NCBI GenBank assembly: GCA_029582265.1
Contig: CM055816.1
Coordinates: forward strand, 35,428,891 to 35,492,890
From: Zoroaster sp. YZ-2022
Lineage: Eukaryota > Echinodermata > Asteroidea > Forcipulatida > Zoroasteridae
Reading direction: 5' to 3'
DNA: 64,000 nt
The stretch's first letter is position 1. Each line of letters opens with the position of its first letter. The notes beneath the pieces were generated by a model. It searched no databases. It had not been told where the DNA came from and saw only the letters and a program-made list of their open reading frames with translations. The translations under genes and the position numbers were made by a program. Of the stretch, positions 21,797 to 32,164 are shown piece by piece.

Positions 21797-24700
21797 GTAA
21801 GTAATAAGTTACTGTGCTTCTAAGGATGTTTGAACCTTGTAAATGGTCCTTTTTCCAGTGTTCAACTTGGACTCAAGTCCGACTCGAGTCACATTTTTGA
21901 TGACTCGGACTTGAGTCACGACGATCAATGACTCAGACTTGGACTCAACCATCTGGACTAGGACTTGGGACTCGGATTCGACCTTTGTGTCTCGTGACTT
22001 GGACTCAGACTCGACCCAAATGACTCAGGACTCAGACTCGACAGTGAAGACTCGGACTCGAGGAATGAGGACTCTAATACAACACTGCACTATTCCCTTG
22101 ATAATACCCTGTAATTTTAAAACTTGTTTTGATTTTTTTTCCCCGTGATGCAGCAACAGAGGGCAACATAACTGAGAACCAGTACATAACAGAAGTTGAC
22201 AGTAAAGATGATGGTGGAAACTACTTGACTGAATTCAGTGCTGATGACTTGGGTAAATAACTCTGCTTAGACTAAGGATAGTGATCATGGTTTGATTCGT
22301 TTGAACCATGCACTGTAGCTACTCTAATGTGCAGGCCAGATGTAAAAAAAAATTCAAAAGAAGCAAGTTTTGTTGTAAACTTACAAAGATAAAGCTTCTG
22401 AGGGTGGTTTCAAACAAACAAACAAACAAACGAACTGCTCGTCAACAGCAGATACATAAACCATTAGCAAAATAAATCTTACAGTATTGTAAGTGACCAT
22501 TGATTCTTTCAATGTAAACTTTTCACAGTAGTTTCAGTTAACATATAATCAGTATGATCCTTAAAAAGCAAGCATGGATTACACATATAAAACTTCGAAC
22601 ATTTTTAGCTGAATTTTGACCTGTATCTAGTTATCAAGGTTTTTAGGGATACATGTATTGGCAATTTAGTCAATATTTTGTTGTTGAATTTCCATAGATA
22701 CAGCAATGCTGGGCGACAGAATTAGCCCCTCTGAGAACCAGTACAACGGAAGTCGACAGTGGTGGTGGAAACTATTTGACAGAATTTAGCGCTGATGACT
22801 CAGGTAATGACCATAGTGTGGTGCCATGATTTAAGTTTCATTTTCAAGAATATAGACACACTATTGCCCTTTGTTGATATGATGTGTTTCACCTACAATC
22901 TTGTAAATTGTCTAAATACATCATACTTGCCTTGAAAGATGGTTGTTTGTACATGTACATCCCTTAAAAGTGACTGTGTTTTACGTTGTTCAAGTACGTC
23001 ACAAGTACATGTAGTTCGTGCATTGCAGTACAAAGTACTGTCATTGACGTTAACTGCCTGTCTCATATTTCTGTAGTAAAGTGTTCATATAAACGTTCTT
23101 ATTAGTTTTGTCAATCAAACACTCTGGCGCTATATGGGCAGACATTATGGTTACCAATGGCACTCAAGGACTGCATTGTATGATGCTGAAACTGAAAGCA
23201 ATCCACTCACTGAAACACAAATATCGCTGTTTCCAAATGATGTATAGCAGACTGCATTGTTAAGATGCGTCTAATTTGTACTTTAAAGAAGCAGTGTAAT
23301 TGCTTTATCATTCTTTGTTTAATATCTTCAGAGAAAGAGAACAATGCAAGGTTGCCTGTCAACATTATGAGAACCAGAAGAGTACATTTTGAAGATTTGC
23401 ATGGAAGCAAAGAGGTGAGATCAATTAAGCGTCAAATACAGTTTTAGTACATTGTCGTTTCGCAAAGTTTTTTTAAATTATTTTTAAAAAACTTTGATAA
23501 TTTGTTTTGACCAAAAGTGTCAGGAAGCTAAACTTTTGGATTTACTAGTTAGTATGACATCACTGTAATTTTTTGGAAGATGATCTGAGAACCCATGAAT
23601 TGCCACTTGAAACACTCTTATATATAGGCACATGGCTCTTAAAAGATAAATTGATGTTTCAAAGTACAAATGTTTGGTCAAATCTATAAAAAAGAAAAAT
23701 TTGAAAAGGATAATATTACGACCCTTGATTTTATACTTAAAGTTATGACATTAATTTAAACCTGCAATGAAAATATCCATCCACAAGTTTCTATAGTGAC
23801 CTTTGACCTTAAAAACCTGTAAACACCAGAGTCACATTGGTTTTAGAATGGAGCTATGTTTACATAGCTCCATGGTTTTCGAAAGAAAGATTTGTATTCA
23901 GTGAGTAACTGTTGCAACTAAAATTATTACAATCATTTTTTTAAAAATAGGATCAACAACCGTCACCTCCATCACTGCAACCTTGCAGAAAAGGTGTTGT
24001 GTTCACTATTGTGTGAACCATGTGTCTTTTGCTACTGCGAATACTGCTCGACAGACATTTCAGCAGCGTACCAGCCATGGGCAGCGCCAGTGGATACTGG
24101 ACTATTTCCACAACCACCATGACACTGAAGATGGACGTTGCCAATTCAGGTACCTCATTGGCACAAGTGAGGTTTGCTCCACAGCATGGAGGACAGTAAT
24201 CGGTATAACGAAGACTAGGTTTTACCAGATCAGGAATAAATTTGAAGGTAAAAACAATACTTTTTTCTCTATACTCGGTAAGACAATACGAGAATGAAAG
24301 ACGTTTTTACTTACAAATTATAAACCAAAGCATGATAAAATGGAAGATACAAATCTTTGTAGTTTTTAGTTTTAATAATTCAAGTTGTTAAATGGGCTAT
24401 CTGTCCTGCAGCTAACCGGTGAACTACATTGCGCCCGGGATGTAGGATGTAGGTTTGCAGTCACTGGATTGTTCATCTCATCAGTTTGTCGTTCCAGTTG
24501 CAGCCGCAGGACAGATGAGATTGACCCTTTAACTTGTAAGATTAAAATTAAGCAATGAAGGATGATAAATTTTGCTTTTCCATTGTGACTCGCGTGATGA
24601 TCCCACTAATTTCAAACTTTGTCCTGCCCTCTCACTCCAAGAAATCACACCTGCTACTCAGTTTTTTAGAAACTATATGCAGGAGCCTATGATTTGAGAG

Positions 24701-27700
24701 ACAACAAAATTATTAAGTTAGTAAAGAAAATGATTCGTGTGATGCTCCCAAATGAAGTATTGTATGGTATCACATAAAAATGTGTGCATATACATGTACA
24801 TTGCTCATTGGTGTACATTGGGTTTACCCATAAGACTACTGCCACACAGCAACTTGTAAGTCTCCCATTGTGTCCATGTGCAGACTTCTGTAAATAAAAG
24901 ACGTCAACCTTTGGTATTGTTCTACAAATACAAAAATATTCATGATACATGTATTTTTTTTAAATGATATATAGTGGATCAAGAGAATTTTTTGTAAGCC
25001 TAATACTTTCAAGAAGGGCCCTTGTTCACCATAAAAGACATCCCAGTCAATGGCGTGGCTGGAGGGCTACACCAACAAACATGGTGATAAATTACAGATA
25101 CTGGGCATCCATCTACCCTCCTGCCTCAGCAAAGGGATGATGTATGAAATGATGGCAGCTGACATGGAGGCCAGGGACAGGAAGGGCTGCAAGCGATGTT
25201 TTTCCGGGTCTGGAGAAGAGATTTTGACACATAGCTATACCAAAGGTATTTTACATGTCAACCAAGTAACAGTTTACAATTGGTGTCATAGTTGTAAATA
25301 TCTATCGCTCATGTTTGAGGGAATCTTGGAACAGTTCATTTTGTTTTTTGTTTGCCTGAAGTTTAAAAGAACATGTTTGCAATTGTCCGTGACTAAATAA
25401 CATAAATGGACATTATATTCAAATTGTGGAAAAAAATTACTGATAATGTTGAAAACTCCAACTCAAAATTTAAATTTTAGGAGTTCGAATAACGAACCAC
25501 TTCTTGTGACGCCTACTACCGGCGCATGACACGCGTGTTATTTAGTCACAGACAATTGCAAACAATCGGAGTATAATTTGGTCCGATAATAAGTAGGGGA
25601 TGCTTTTTTGAAAGGACACATGACAATCATGTACATACTTGTCAATACATCTTGTGGACCGTGATGTCATGCATATCATTAGCATACAATAAGCAGCTGC
25701 TGGTCTTTTTGACTTTGGAATGAAAAGCCGCGCGAAACAGTACATTTTTTAATGGTCTTCTCTAGTGCTAAATACAAATTTTAAGTATAAAATAGTTACT
25801 AATCGGTATCTACGATGTCTGCTTAGTCATAAAAAGTTAATAACTTGTTTATTAAAAGCACGTTAGAGGCCCTCTTTAACATACATGTATGCATGAGCTG
25901 TACGCTAATACTATGCGTTATTTAACACTTGTGCTTGACTGGAGTCCATAAAACCCAGAAATTCTTATCTGCACCCAAATAGGCAATGTATGTGCACAGT
26001 CAAATGTGTACATGAAGCTATCTATCTTGCATAACAAAAGACCCTCAGTGAATCTGCAATGTATGTAAGCATTAGAGTCAAGGTGTTTAAGACACATTGT
26101 TATAAAAGTTAACATTTGCATCATGTGTACATGTATTGTTAATCTGTACATGTACAGTTCAAGTTAAACTGTTCTGTTACGCACTGTATGAATAATGATC
26201 TTTTGACTTTTTTTTTTTTTTTTTTCTTTAAGGAGAACAGATTTGCCAAGTGTGACAAGTGTACACGATATAGGACGTCTCTTGAAAAAAACTATGGACA
26301 AAGACAAGAGGAAGGCGCTGTACGAGAAACGTGACCGCCACTTGAGACTCCAAAAGTAAGAAAAGGATATTGATTTTGTTTTGTAAAGAGAGTTGCAAAG
26401 AACATGACAAATGAAAGAACAAGTAATACACACATTTTAAAATTGGGATAAAATGCAATAGTCTTTTGTTTTCAGTCATTATTTTATGAACTGGTTCATC
26501 ATAATGTGAGTCAGAAAATGTGAATTCCCACACAAATATTTATTATTTCACTAGCCAACCAGATAAGTTAGCTTGCTTTTCCACAAGTCTTGCCTTGTCA
26601 CTAGTTTGCCTCTAAAAATGTTTTTGTTTCCAATTTTATGGCAAAACTTGTGTTAGTTGACTAAATGGCATTGCAATGAATTGAATGAGTGTGCATCAAT
26701 CTCCAATGGTACATAACATCTTAACCTGTACATGAGAACTGAATTTTCTTAGTTGTTTATAAATAACTGTTCTTGCAGTGCTTTATGGAAGACTGCTCTG
26801 CATCAGGTATTCTGGAAACTTGTTATTAGCCAGTTAGACTAGTTAGAGAGGATTTTGACTGGTCTGCAGCTGTTTTTAGTTTCATTTGAATGCTGGCTGA
26901 ACCGTGACCATGCGGTTGCTACCCGCGCACTGTGAGCGAGGGGCTGTATTTCAACATTCTTGATGAAAATACCGTAACATTTGTTTTCTCAACACTTGCT
27001 GTTTTCTAAACATTGTGACACTGCATTCAACTGAAATTTTCAAAGGTGAATGTTATTGTATTTTCTTTGATATTTTTGCCTATATTCGGGTTTCAACGAG
27101 GAACTTAAAATCTTTAATATAATATTAATGTGGCACTTATATCAACTTTTTGTTTTTTCTGCAGCAACGAGAGACATAAGTACTACAAACACTCCCAAAA
27201 GGCAAAGTCATCCCCAAATCAGTACATGTCCATTATTATCGATGGATGGATCAAAATCAACCCATCTCCCCAAATTCCTGATAATCCCCCCAAGTCTCTC
27301 TTTGCACCATGTGGAAGCTCCCTACCCATATCACTGGTGTTATTGTCCATGGTAGAGGCCAGCATGCGTTTATCGACTTGAAGGAGATTCCGCATGACAG
27401 TAATAACACCATCAATGTCCTCCTTCAAACATTACTCAAATACCTCGCCTTCCTCCAACACTTTACCTCAATTAGACAACTGTGGACGGGAGAACAAGAA
27501 CATGTATGTGCTGGGATTGTGTGCTCTCCTTGTTGAGATGGGAATATTTAAAAAGGTAAGTGAGGTTCCTTAATGGTTTTACACAATTTAGTATTCAGAC
27601 AGTTTTGCTATTCTGATTGTTTGTGCACAAACTATTGTATATGCAACAAGGTACCAACAAAAGCATGAATTTTGTGGTACTCAAACTGAAAATAAGACAT

Positions 27701-30700
27701 TTATTGTTCATGTTTCTCCTCGAAAACGGAAGTTTTCACTAAGTAGTGGAAGACAAAAAAACAAGTGTAGAAATATCAACAGCATTCTCCTGAGGATGAT
27801 CAGAGCATACTGATCGAAATGTCGAGTTGAAAAATCTGCAGCTGGTCTTTATTAAGATGTTTGTTGGATAACATAGGAGTCTCAAAAGTCAGAACGGCTA
27901 TGGCCCTGGGATTGTTCTGCCTGCAATAAAGCTGCAATACTCCAATTATCCTTGGGAACTGTTGCATGTTCTTTTTCGGAGCAATGCTGTATGACCCATG
28001 GATCAGTAGTTTTTCCAGTGGCCAATACTAGGGACAAGCCAATTTCCTACAAAACAACAATCTTTGATAATTTTTGTTTTCTTGTCAACTTTGCACAAGT
28101 GAAAATTATTTTGTTATTAATATATTTATGCAGTATATAAGCAAGCCTGCAAAAATGGAATTGTATCATTCCAAAATATAATATGCGAGCCTCAATTAGT
28201 TCTTGCTCGACAACACATTCTTTTATCAATGCAGTATAGACAGCTAAGGCCAAAATTGAACAAGAACACTTTTAATGAAATCAAACCTTTTGTACTTTTT
28301 TCCTCAGATAAAGATTAGCTTCCTGATGGTGGGCCATACGCATCAGGATATCGATCAACTTTTCTCCCGATTCTCCGTACACATGTGGCGAAATCGTGTG
28401 CATACGATGTCACGTCTTCTGGAATTGCTACCTTGTTCTTACAACAAGCCCAAACACTACTGCTGAGCGCCTTCAGAACACGGTCAATTTTCGTGACTGG
28501 ATAGCCCCATGTCTGAATGCCTTGGCTCAATACAGCAGACCTCACGTCTTCAAATTCACTTTGAATGAAGTCGGTAAGTACATGTATTCTACTAATTATA
28601 TGACAACTTTACATGCACGAAGGTCAATACATGTACATTCAGTCATGGTTATAGAGTCAATTTTTTTTCTTCTTTTTTTTCTTTTCTGTTTTGTTTGTTG
28701 TTGTTGAGATAACCCTGAAAAAAATTATGTATACTAGGACAATGTATGCTCAAATAGTATGGGGGTACCTTGCAGTAAGGGGTTGTCTATGTGCGCCTGG
28801 TAGTGTTCTTGGATGGAGACATTATCAGATGAGGCACAGGTGGTAAAACCCTGTGGATTTCTGCAATTTCCAGTGATTTGTTGAGATGCCAAATACAATA
28901 GACCATTACATGGCTGAATATCACCAAATGTGGACGAACGGTCACGAAGCTCGGTATTCGCCTTCCAAAATCTACCCAAAATTTTTTTTAATATGTAACA
29001 GACATTTGAAGTCATGACTGTTGGACAATGCAATTATCATGAACTGCACATTTCATTATTGGAAATCATAAACCCTACTTGCGTGAACACAAATGTTGAC
29101 ATCATTTGAGGCTAAAAGTAGCTCAGTCAGGTTGAATTGTGTAAAAAATTTACTTAAAACCTGGCATCCACCTGTTTGGGAAATGACAAACATCGCAATG
29201 CCATTGTTCTAGTGAGGGAATCCTTTAGTAACAAAAAACACATGATCAACATGCAGATTAGGTCTTTGATTTTTTTTTCCTGAGCAATGGCCTACTGTTT
29301 AAAATAGGTAATCGTGCAAACTTTGAATACCAGGATTTTAAAATATTTTTGTGACACATAGGAAGTGAGAAATTATCTTCAGTGAGGGGTAGAAAAACAA
29401 ACTTATACATTGGTAATTTAGTGTACTCGGTTTGAATTTCATACGACTTCTTCTAATAAAAAAAATGGGTGGAGCTTTTGGACAGAGACCCACAGAGTTT
29501 GCATATTGTCTGGTAACTTAAGATGGCCTTGGGAATGCACATATAGAAGAACATATGCAATAGATTATGCGTATCAGCCGATATGCAACACTTAATTCAT
29601 GAGCTAGTAATAACTATGCAAATTGTTTCCAAGCATGATCATTCAGTAACAACATAGACTAGAGCATAACTTGTTTTCATTATATTTTGATTTGCAAACA
29701 AAATCCTAAAAATGGACAACAATAAGTGATTCTCAAAACTTTTCTTCTATGTCTTTGTTCAGGTAAAGCAGTTATGCACACAAAGAAATGGAGTTCAACT
29801 GGTGAGGCATGGTCTCCATGTGTAGTAGCTGAGGGAGCACCTTCCACTCTGTTGCTAAAACATCCAGTTAAAGGTCCATGCGCTGTTCAGAAAGATTTTG
29901 CCAAACTTAATCTGAACAACTCAAGCATAGCATTCTCAGTGCAAGAGAATTCTCGAGGCTCCTGAGTTGGAGGAATGGAACAACTTTCTCTTACAACTTG
30001 ATGAGAATGCAAAGCAGGTAACACAAATGAAGCTTCTAAACAAATCAATCAATCATAATAAAGGCCTCCATCCTGTGTGTCTTGTGGGTATGGCAGTCAT
30101 GGGCATTGATCGGTAAGGGTGGGGTGGGGCTGGACAACCATCACCCATTTTTTAAAGTGAAGGGAACAGTTTATTAAAAGGCACCAAATTTTTGCTGGCC
30201 CATATTGAAAAATATAATGACTCTTGTTATTGTTAATGTAATAAAATAAAGGTAATTTTACAGTGAACTGAATTCTTTCCTTACAAAACTTGGCAGAACT
30301 CGTCACCATAGAACGTGCATAGAATCTAAAAATTTAAAGGTTCCCTACTCGTATGCATCCAATAATTCTACATAATTATTCAAATTCATAACAAGATTAA
30401 ATGACTTGCAAACTTTTAGTGAAAGGGGTTAGAATTATTCCTATTTTTGTTTCCTATCTGGGATTATATAAATGTACATCACTTTTAATCGTAGTTGCCA
30501 ATGAAGGAACAGCAGATGAAGCAACAGCAGATCAGACAGAGATTTCATTTCCACTATATGATATATTAGCCAACTGTAGAGAACAGGAAGCTACAAGCAA
30601 TGACCAACAAACAACTGACATCTATGCTGAAGATGAGCTCTCTGATGACGACCTTCGTCCAGTCCAAGTAAACAAATCCAAGTCCAAGTAAACGAAATTG

Positions 30701-30959
30701 CAATATTCATTCTTAAAGAGGAGCTCTAAGGTCATTACAGCGGTCGTTTCATATCTTAAAACTGGTGGAAATTAGACACTTAACTCTCTGATTTGTTCTC
30801 ATTTTGTTCATTATTTTAAAGGTTCACCTTGGAAAAAAAAAGCGCAAAAAGAAAACAGGTAGTAGCAGCAAAGGTGAAGCCAGCAGCACAAAAGGACAAA
30901 GCAACAAAAGGAGTATCAGCAAAGGTGGTGTCAGCAGACGAAAGAAGCCAAGACACTAA
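21682..30959 (+). CDS. DUF7869-type multi-exon gene (about 12 exons seen), with frameshifts
   Basis: Exons bounded by AG/GT: 21682-21796, 22154-22252, 22698-22803, 23332-23414, 23951-24247, 25014-25245, 26233-26355, 27165-27555, 28308-28573, 29763-30017, 30495-30667 and 30822-30959 (TAA). The order of recognisable blocks is acidic exon repeats, a Cys/His segment, a WL...HGDK...IHLPSCLSK block, an NRFAKCDKCTRYR linker, then a C-terminal domain with SIIIDG, HDSNNTINVL, LDNCGRENKN and FLMVGHTHQDIDQLFSRFS. The last blocks are, from memory, those of DUF7869 (Pfam) proteins, which are numerous in corals, molluscs and deuterostome invertebrates. Their spaced D, DN and H/D residues look like an RNase H-like nuclease or transposase core; that is inference. 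Small indels break at least six exons. The 3' half is duplicated downstream (36392-39976). Sharp exon boundaries suggest a real gene under an imperfect consensus. Confidence 0.7.
21850..22070. repeat. GACTC/GAGTC simple repeat in an intron
   Basis: Alternating GACTCGAGTC, GGACTTGGACTC and TGACTCAGGACTC motifs. Many are self-complementary, and some match the AP-1-like TGACTCA. Confidence 0.75.
22154..22252 (+). CDS. Exon: acidic repeat copy 2
   Basis: Encodes ENQYITEVDSKDDGGNYLTE then FSADDLG. It is 99 nt and phase 1 at both ends, so it can be duplicated or skipped without changing frame. Confidence 0.65.
22698..22803 (+). CDS. Exon: acidic repeat copy 3, frameshifted
   Basis: Encodes SPSENQY, then an indel, then GGGNYLTEFSADDS in another frame. 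Bounded by CATAG and GTAATG. Confidence 0.6.
23332..23414 (+). CDS. Exon: basic linker
   Basis: KENNARLPVNIMRTRRVHFE then DLHGSKE, between TTCAG and GTGAGA. Its phase does not fit the next exon without a small indel. Confidence 0.5.
23846..23871. repeat. Perfect 11-bp hairpin in an intron
   Basis: ATGGAGCTATG, 4-nt loop TTTA, CATAGCTCCAT. Confidence 0.7.
23951..24247 (+). CDS. Exon: Cys/His segment of the DUF7869-type protein
   Basis: One open frame through the exon: CCVHYC near the start, then QRQWILDYFHNHHD, CQFRYLIGTSEVCSTAWRTV and GITKTRFYQIRNKFEG at the donor (GAAG|GTAAAA). The block [Y/L]FL.G..VC..A......GI...R.Y is, from memory, typical of the central part of this family. Confidence 0.7.
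24400..24560. repeat. Imperfect inverted repeat in an intron
   Basis: TCTGTCCTGCAGCT near 24398 and AGCCGCAGGACAGA near 24500 form the arms of a short foldback. Confidence 0.4.
25014..25245 (+). CDS. Exon: WL-HGDK-HLPSCLSK block, frameshifted
   Basis: Encodes SMAWLEGYTNKHGDKLQILG and IHLPSCLSKGMMYEMMAADM. Near 25200 a frame change gives FFRVWRRDF, and the exon ends CCAAAG|GTATTT. The reading breaks near 25036 and 25200. Confidence 0.6.
26233..26355 (+). CDS. Exon: NRFAKCDKC linker, homopolymer frameshift
   Basis: ENRFAKCDKCTRYRTSLEK, then a run of A (26286-26292) that is one base too long to continue into KDKRKALYEKRDRHLRLQK in another frame. Acceptor CTTTAAG, donor GTAAG. Confidence 0.7.
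26918..27010 (+). repeat. Dispersed repeat, copy 2
   Basis: Related to 21484-21570; lies in an intron of the DUF7869-type gene. Confidence 0.6.
27165..27555 (+). CDS. Exon: start of the DUF7869-like core, frameshifted
   Basis: ERHKYYKHSQKAKSSPNQYM then SIIIDG, a 1-base gap, THLPKF, another shift, WKLPTHITGVIVHGRGQHAF, IPHDSNNTINVLLQTLLKYL, then LDNCGRENKNMYVLGLCALL and a GTAAGT donor. The D of IIDG and DN of LDNCGRENKN are candidate metal ligands of an RNase H-like core (inference). The 9-kb duplication begins inside this exon (27357). Confidence 0.7.
27786..27827 (+). ncRNA. Hammerhead-like motif of a Penelope-like element, intronic
   Basis: CTCCTGAGGA, a 6-7 bp stem (GATCAG/CTGATC) with loop AGCATA, GAAATGTC, GAG. 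This resembles the minimal hammerheads with very short stem III reported in Penelope-like elements. It recurs at 36817 and, as the GAAAC form, within the element at 46182 (and inverted at 35392 and 44372). One extra base between CTGAGGA and the stem departs from the ideal core. Confidence 0.4.
28308..28573 (+). CDS. Exon: GHTHQDID core motif, copy A
   Basis: IKISFLMVGHTHQDIDQLFS, HMWRNRVHTMSRLLELLPCS, then AAGCCC (one C more than copy B) shifts the frame into a stop at 28463. Copy B (37344-37608) has AAGCC and is open to the donor. H-x-H-x2-D-x-D is the strongest family signature in the window. Confidence 0.75.
29763..30017 (+). CDS. Exon after the core, copy A
   Basis: KAVMHTKKWSSTGEAWSPCV ... 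KGPCAVQKDFAKLNLN, then a shift into APELEEWNNFL and QLDENAKQ at the GTAACA donor. Confidence 0.6.
30495..30667 (+). CDS. Exon: acidic C-terminal segment, copy A
   Basis: NEGTADEATADQTEISFPLY, then YAEDELSDDDLRPVQ ending CCAA|GTAAAC. An alternative frame at the exon start reads LPMKEQQMKQQQIRQR, so an indel is likely. Confidence 0.5.
30822..30959 (+). CDS. Last exon: basic Lys/Ser tail, copy A
   Basis: After TTTAAAG the frame reads VHLGKKKRKKKTGSSSKGEA, then STKGQ ... GGVSRRKKPRH and TAA. The KKKRKKK and RRKKPR clusters look like nuclear localisation signals. Confidence 0.55.
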   Translation, partial: VHLGKKKRKKKTGSSSKGEASSTKGQSNKRSISKGGVSRRKKPRH

Positions 30960-32160
30960 CCCATCTGAAACAACTTATGCCAGCCTCCCAGCAAATCCTT
31001 TACAAACCTATTTGAATGAAATTTTGAAATTTATTTACTATGTGACTAGTGATTATCGCAATAGCTGAAAATCAATTAAAATTTGTCTATACTTTTTAAA
31101 AACTAAATTCGGTCACTGATTTGCAGTGCCTGAACAGCGAGTTTCACGAAAAGCCGGGCTTGTGGTGACATCAGTCTTTGGAGCATCCTTGAGATTCCCA
31201 CTGTTAATTACTGTTTTATTACAATCACCTCACTACATTGGATGATGAATGAAATAACAATACCCCCCTTATTACCTTGTTACTTTAGAGACTTAATCCC
31301 TTTGCCGATTAGTCCAGAAAAGTGTTGCGCCGTCTGTTGATTGTGTCCGCATCACCGAGAGTACAATACAAATCATTGTTCAATGACCAGACTAGGTCAG
31401 TCTTTGGATTATGTCAGTCTTGCCATCAAAGGCAAGACAGGGTTGGTTTTTTCAAAGACTAAGAGATGGGACTAATTTTTCAATTGTTTACAAAAAAAAG
31501 CCATGGTGTTAAAATTGATAAAACTTCTATGAAGTACAATTTGATGGCATTTCACACGAGATTTAAAAGTAATTTTCATTTGAAACAAATCATCCAGGTA
31601 TCCCTTTAAACACCTACTTAAAAAAAAACACGCATATTTTGAATGTACTTCCAAGTATTTATTTATTTATTTATTTATTTGTTCATTCCTTCGTTCATTT
31701 ATGGATACATTGATTTTAAATGAGTTGTTTTTCCCTGGGGAAAGTGTATATTACAAACACATCTAGTTCTAGTTTTATATTTTAGGTTGTATTTATTATG
31801 AAGTCTAGTTACAAACTCTAATAATTTGGCCTGGGAAAAGATAAAAATGGTAAACCCTTCATGGAAGTTTTTCTTGTGAGGTGATCACTGTACATGTAAT
31901 TAGTACTGAAGTTTTGGTTATTTTTTGCAATATTCTTTGCAAAACAAAAACGTCTGCTCTTATGCGATTAAAAATAGTTCTTAAAAATGTGTTCATCTCT
32001 AGAAGCTTTGAATTCCACTTTTTGTGTAGAATGTTTATTATCCTGTTCTAAACAATAATGTAAGACTATACTATGAAAAGTGTTGTCATTAAGACGCAGT
32101 AGCCTTAAGTCGAGGCAACCACAGAAAAGTTTTTTTTTTTAGTAAAGGCTAAGTGAGTGG
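30960..32160. other. 3' flank of the gene, no further gene
   Basis: Contains (ATTT)n at 31656-31682. The same sequence recurs at 39977-41160 in copy B. Confidence 0.5.
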
Positions 32161-32164
32161 TAAC

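Noticed and set aside
23983..24144. Minus-strand frame over the Cys/His exon
   Set aside because: Antisense shadow; the plus-strand exon has splice sites and family motifs.
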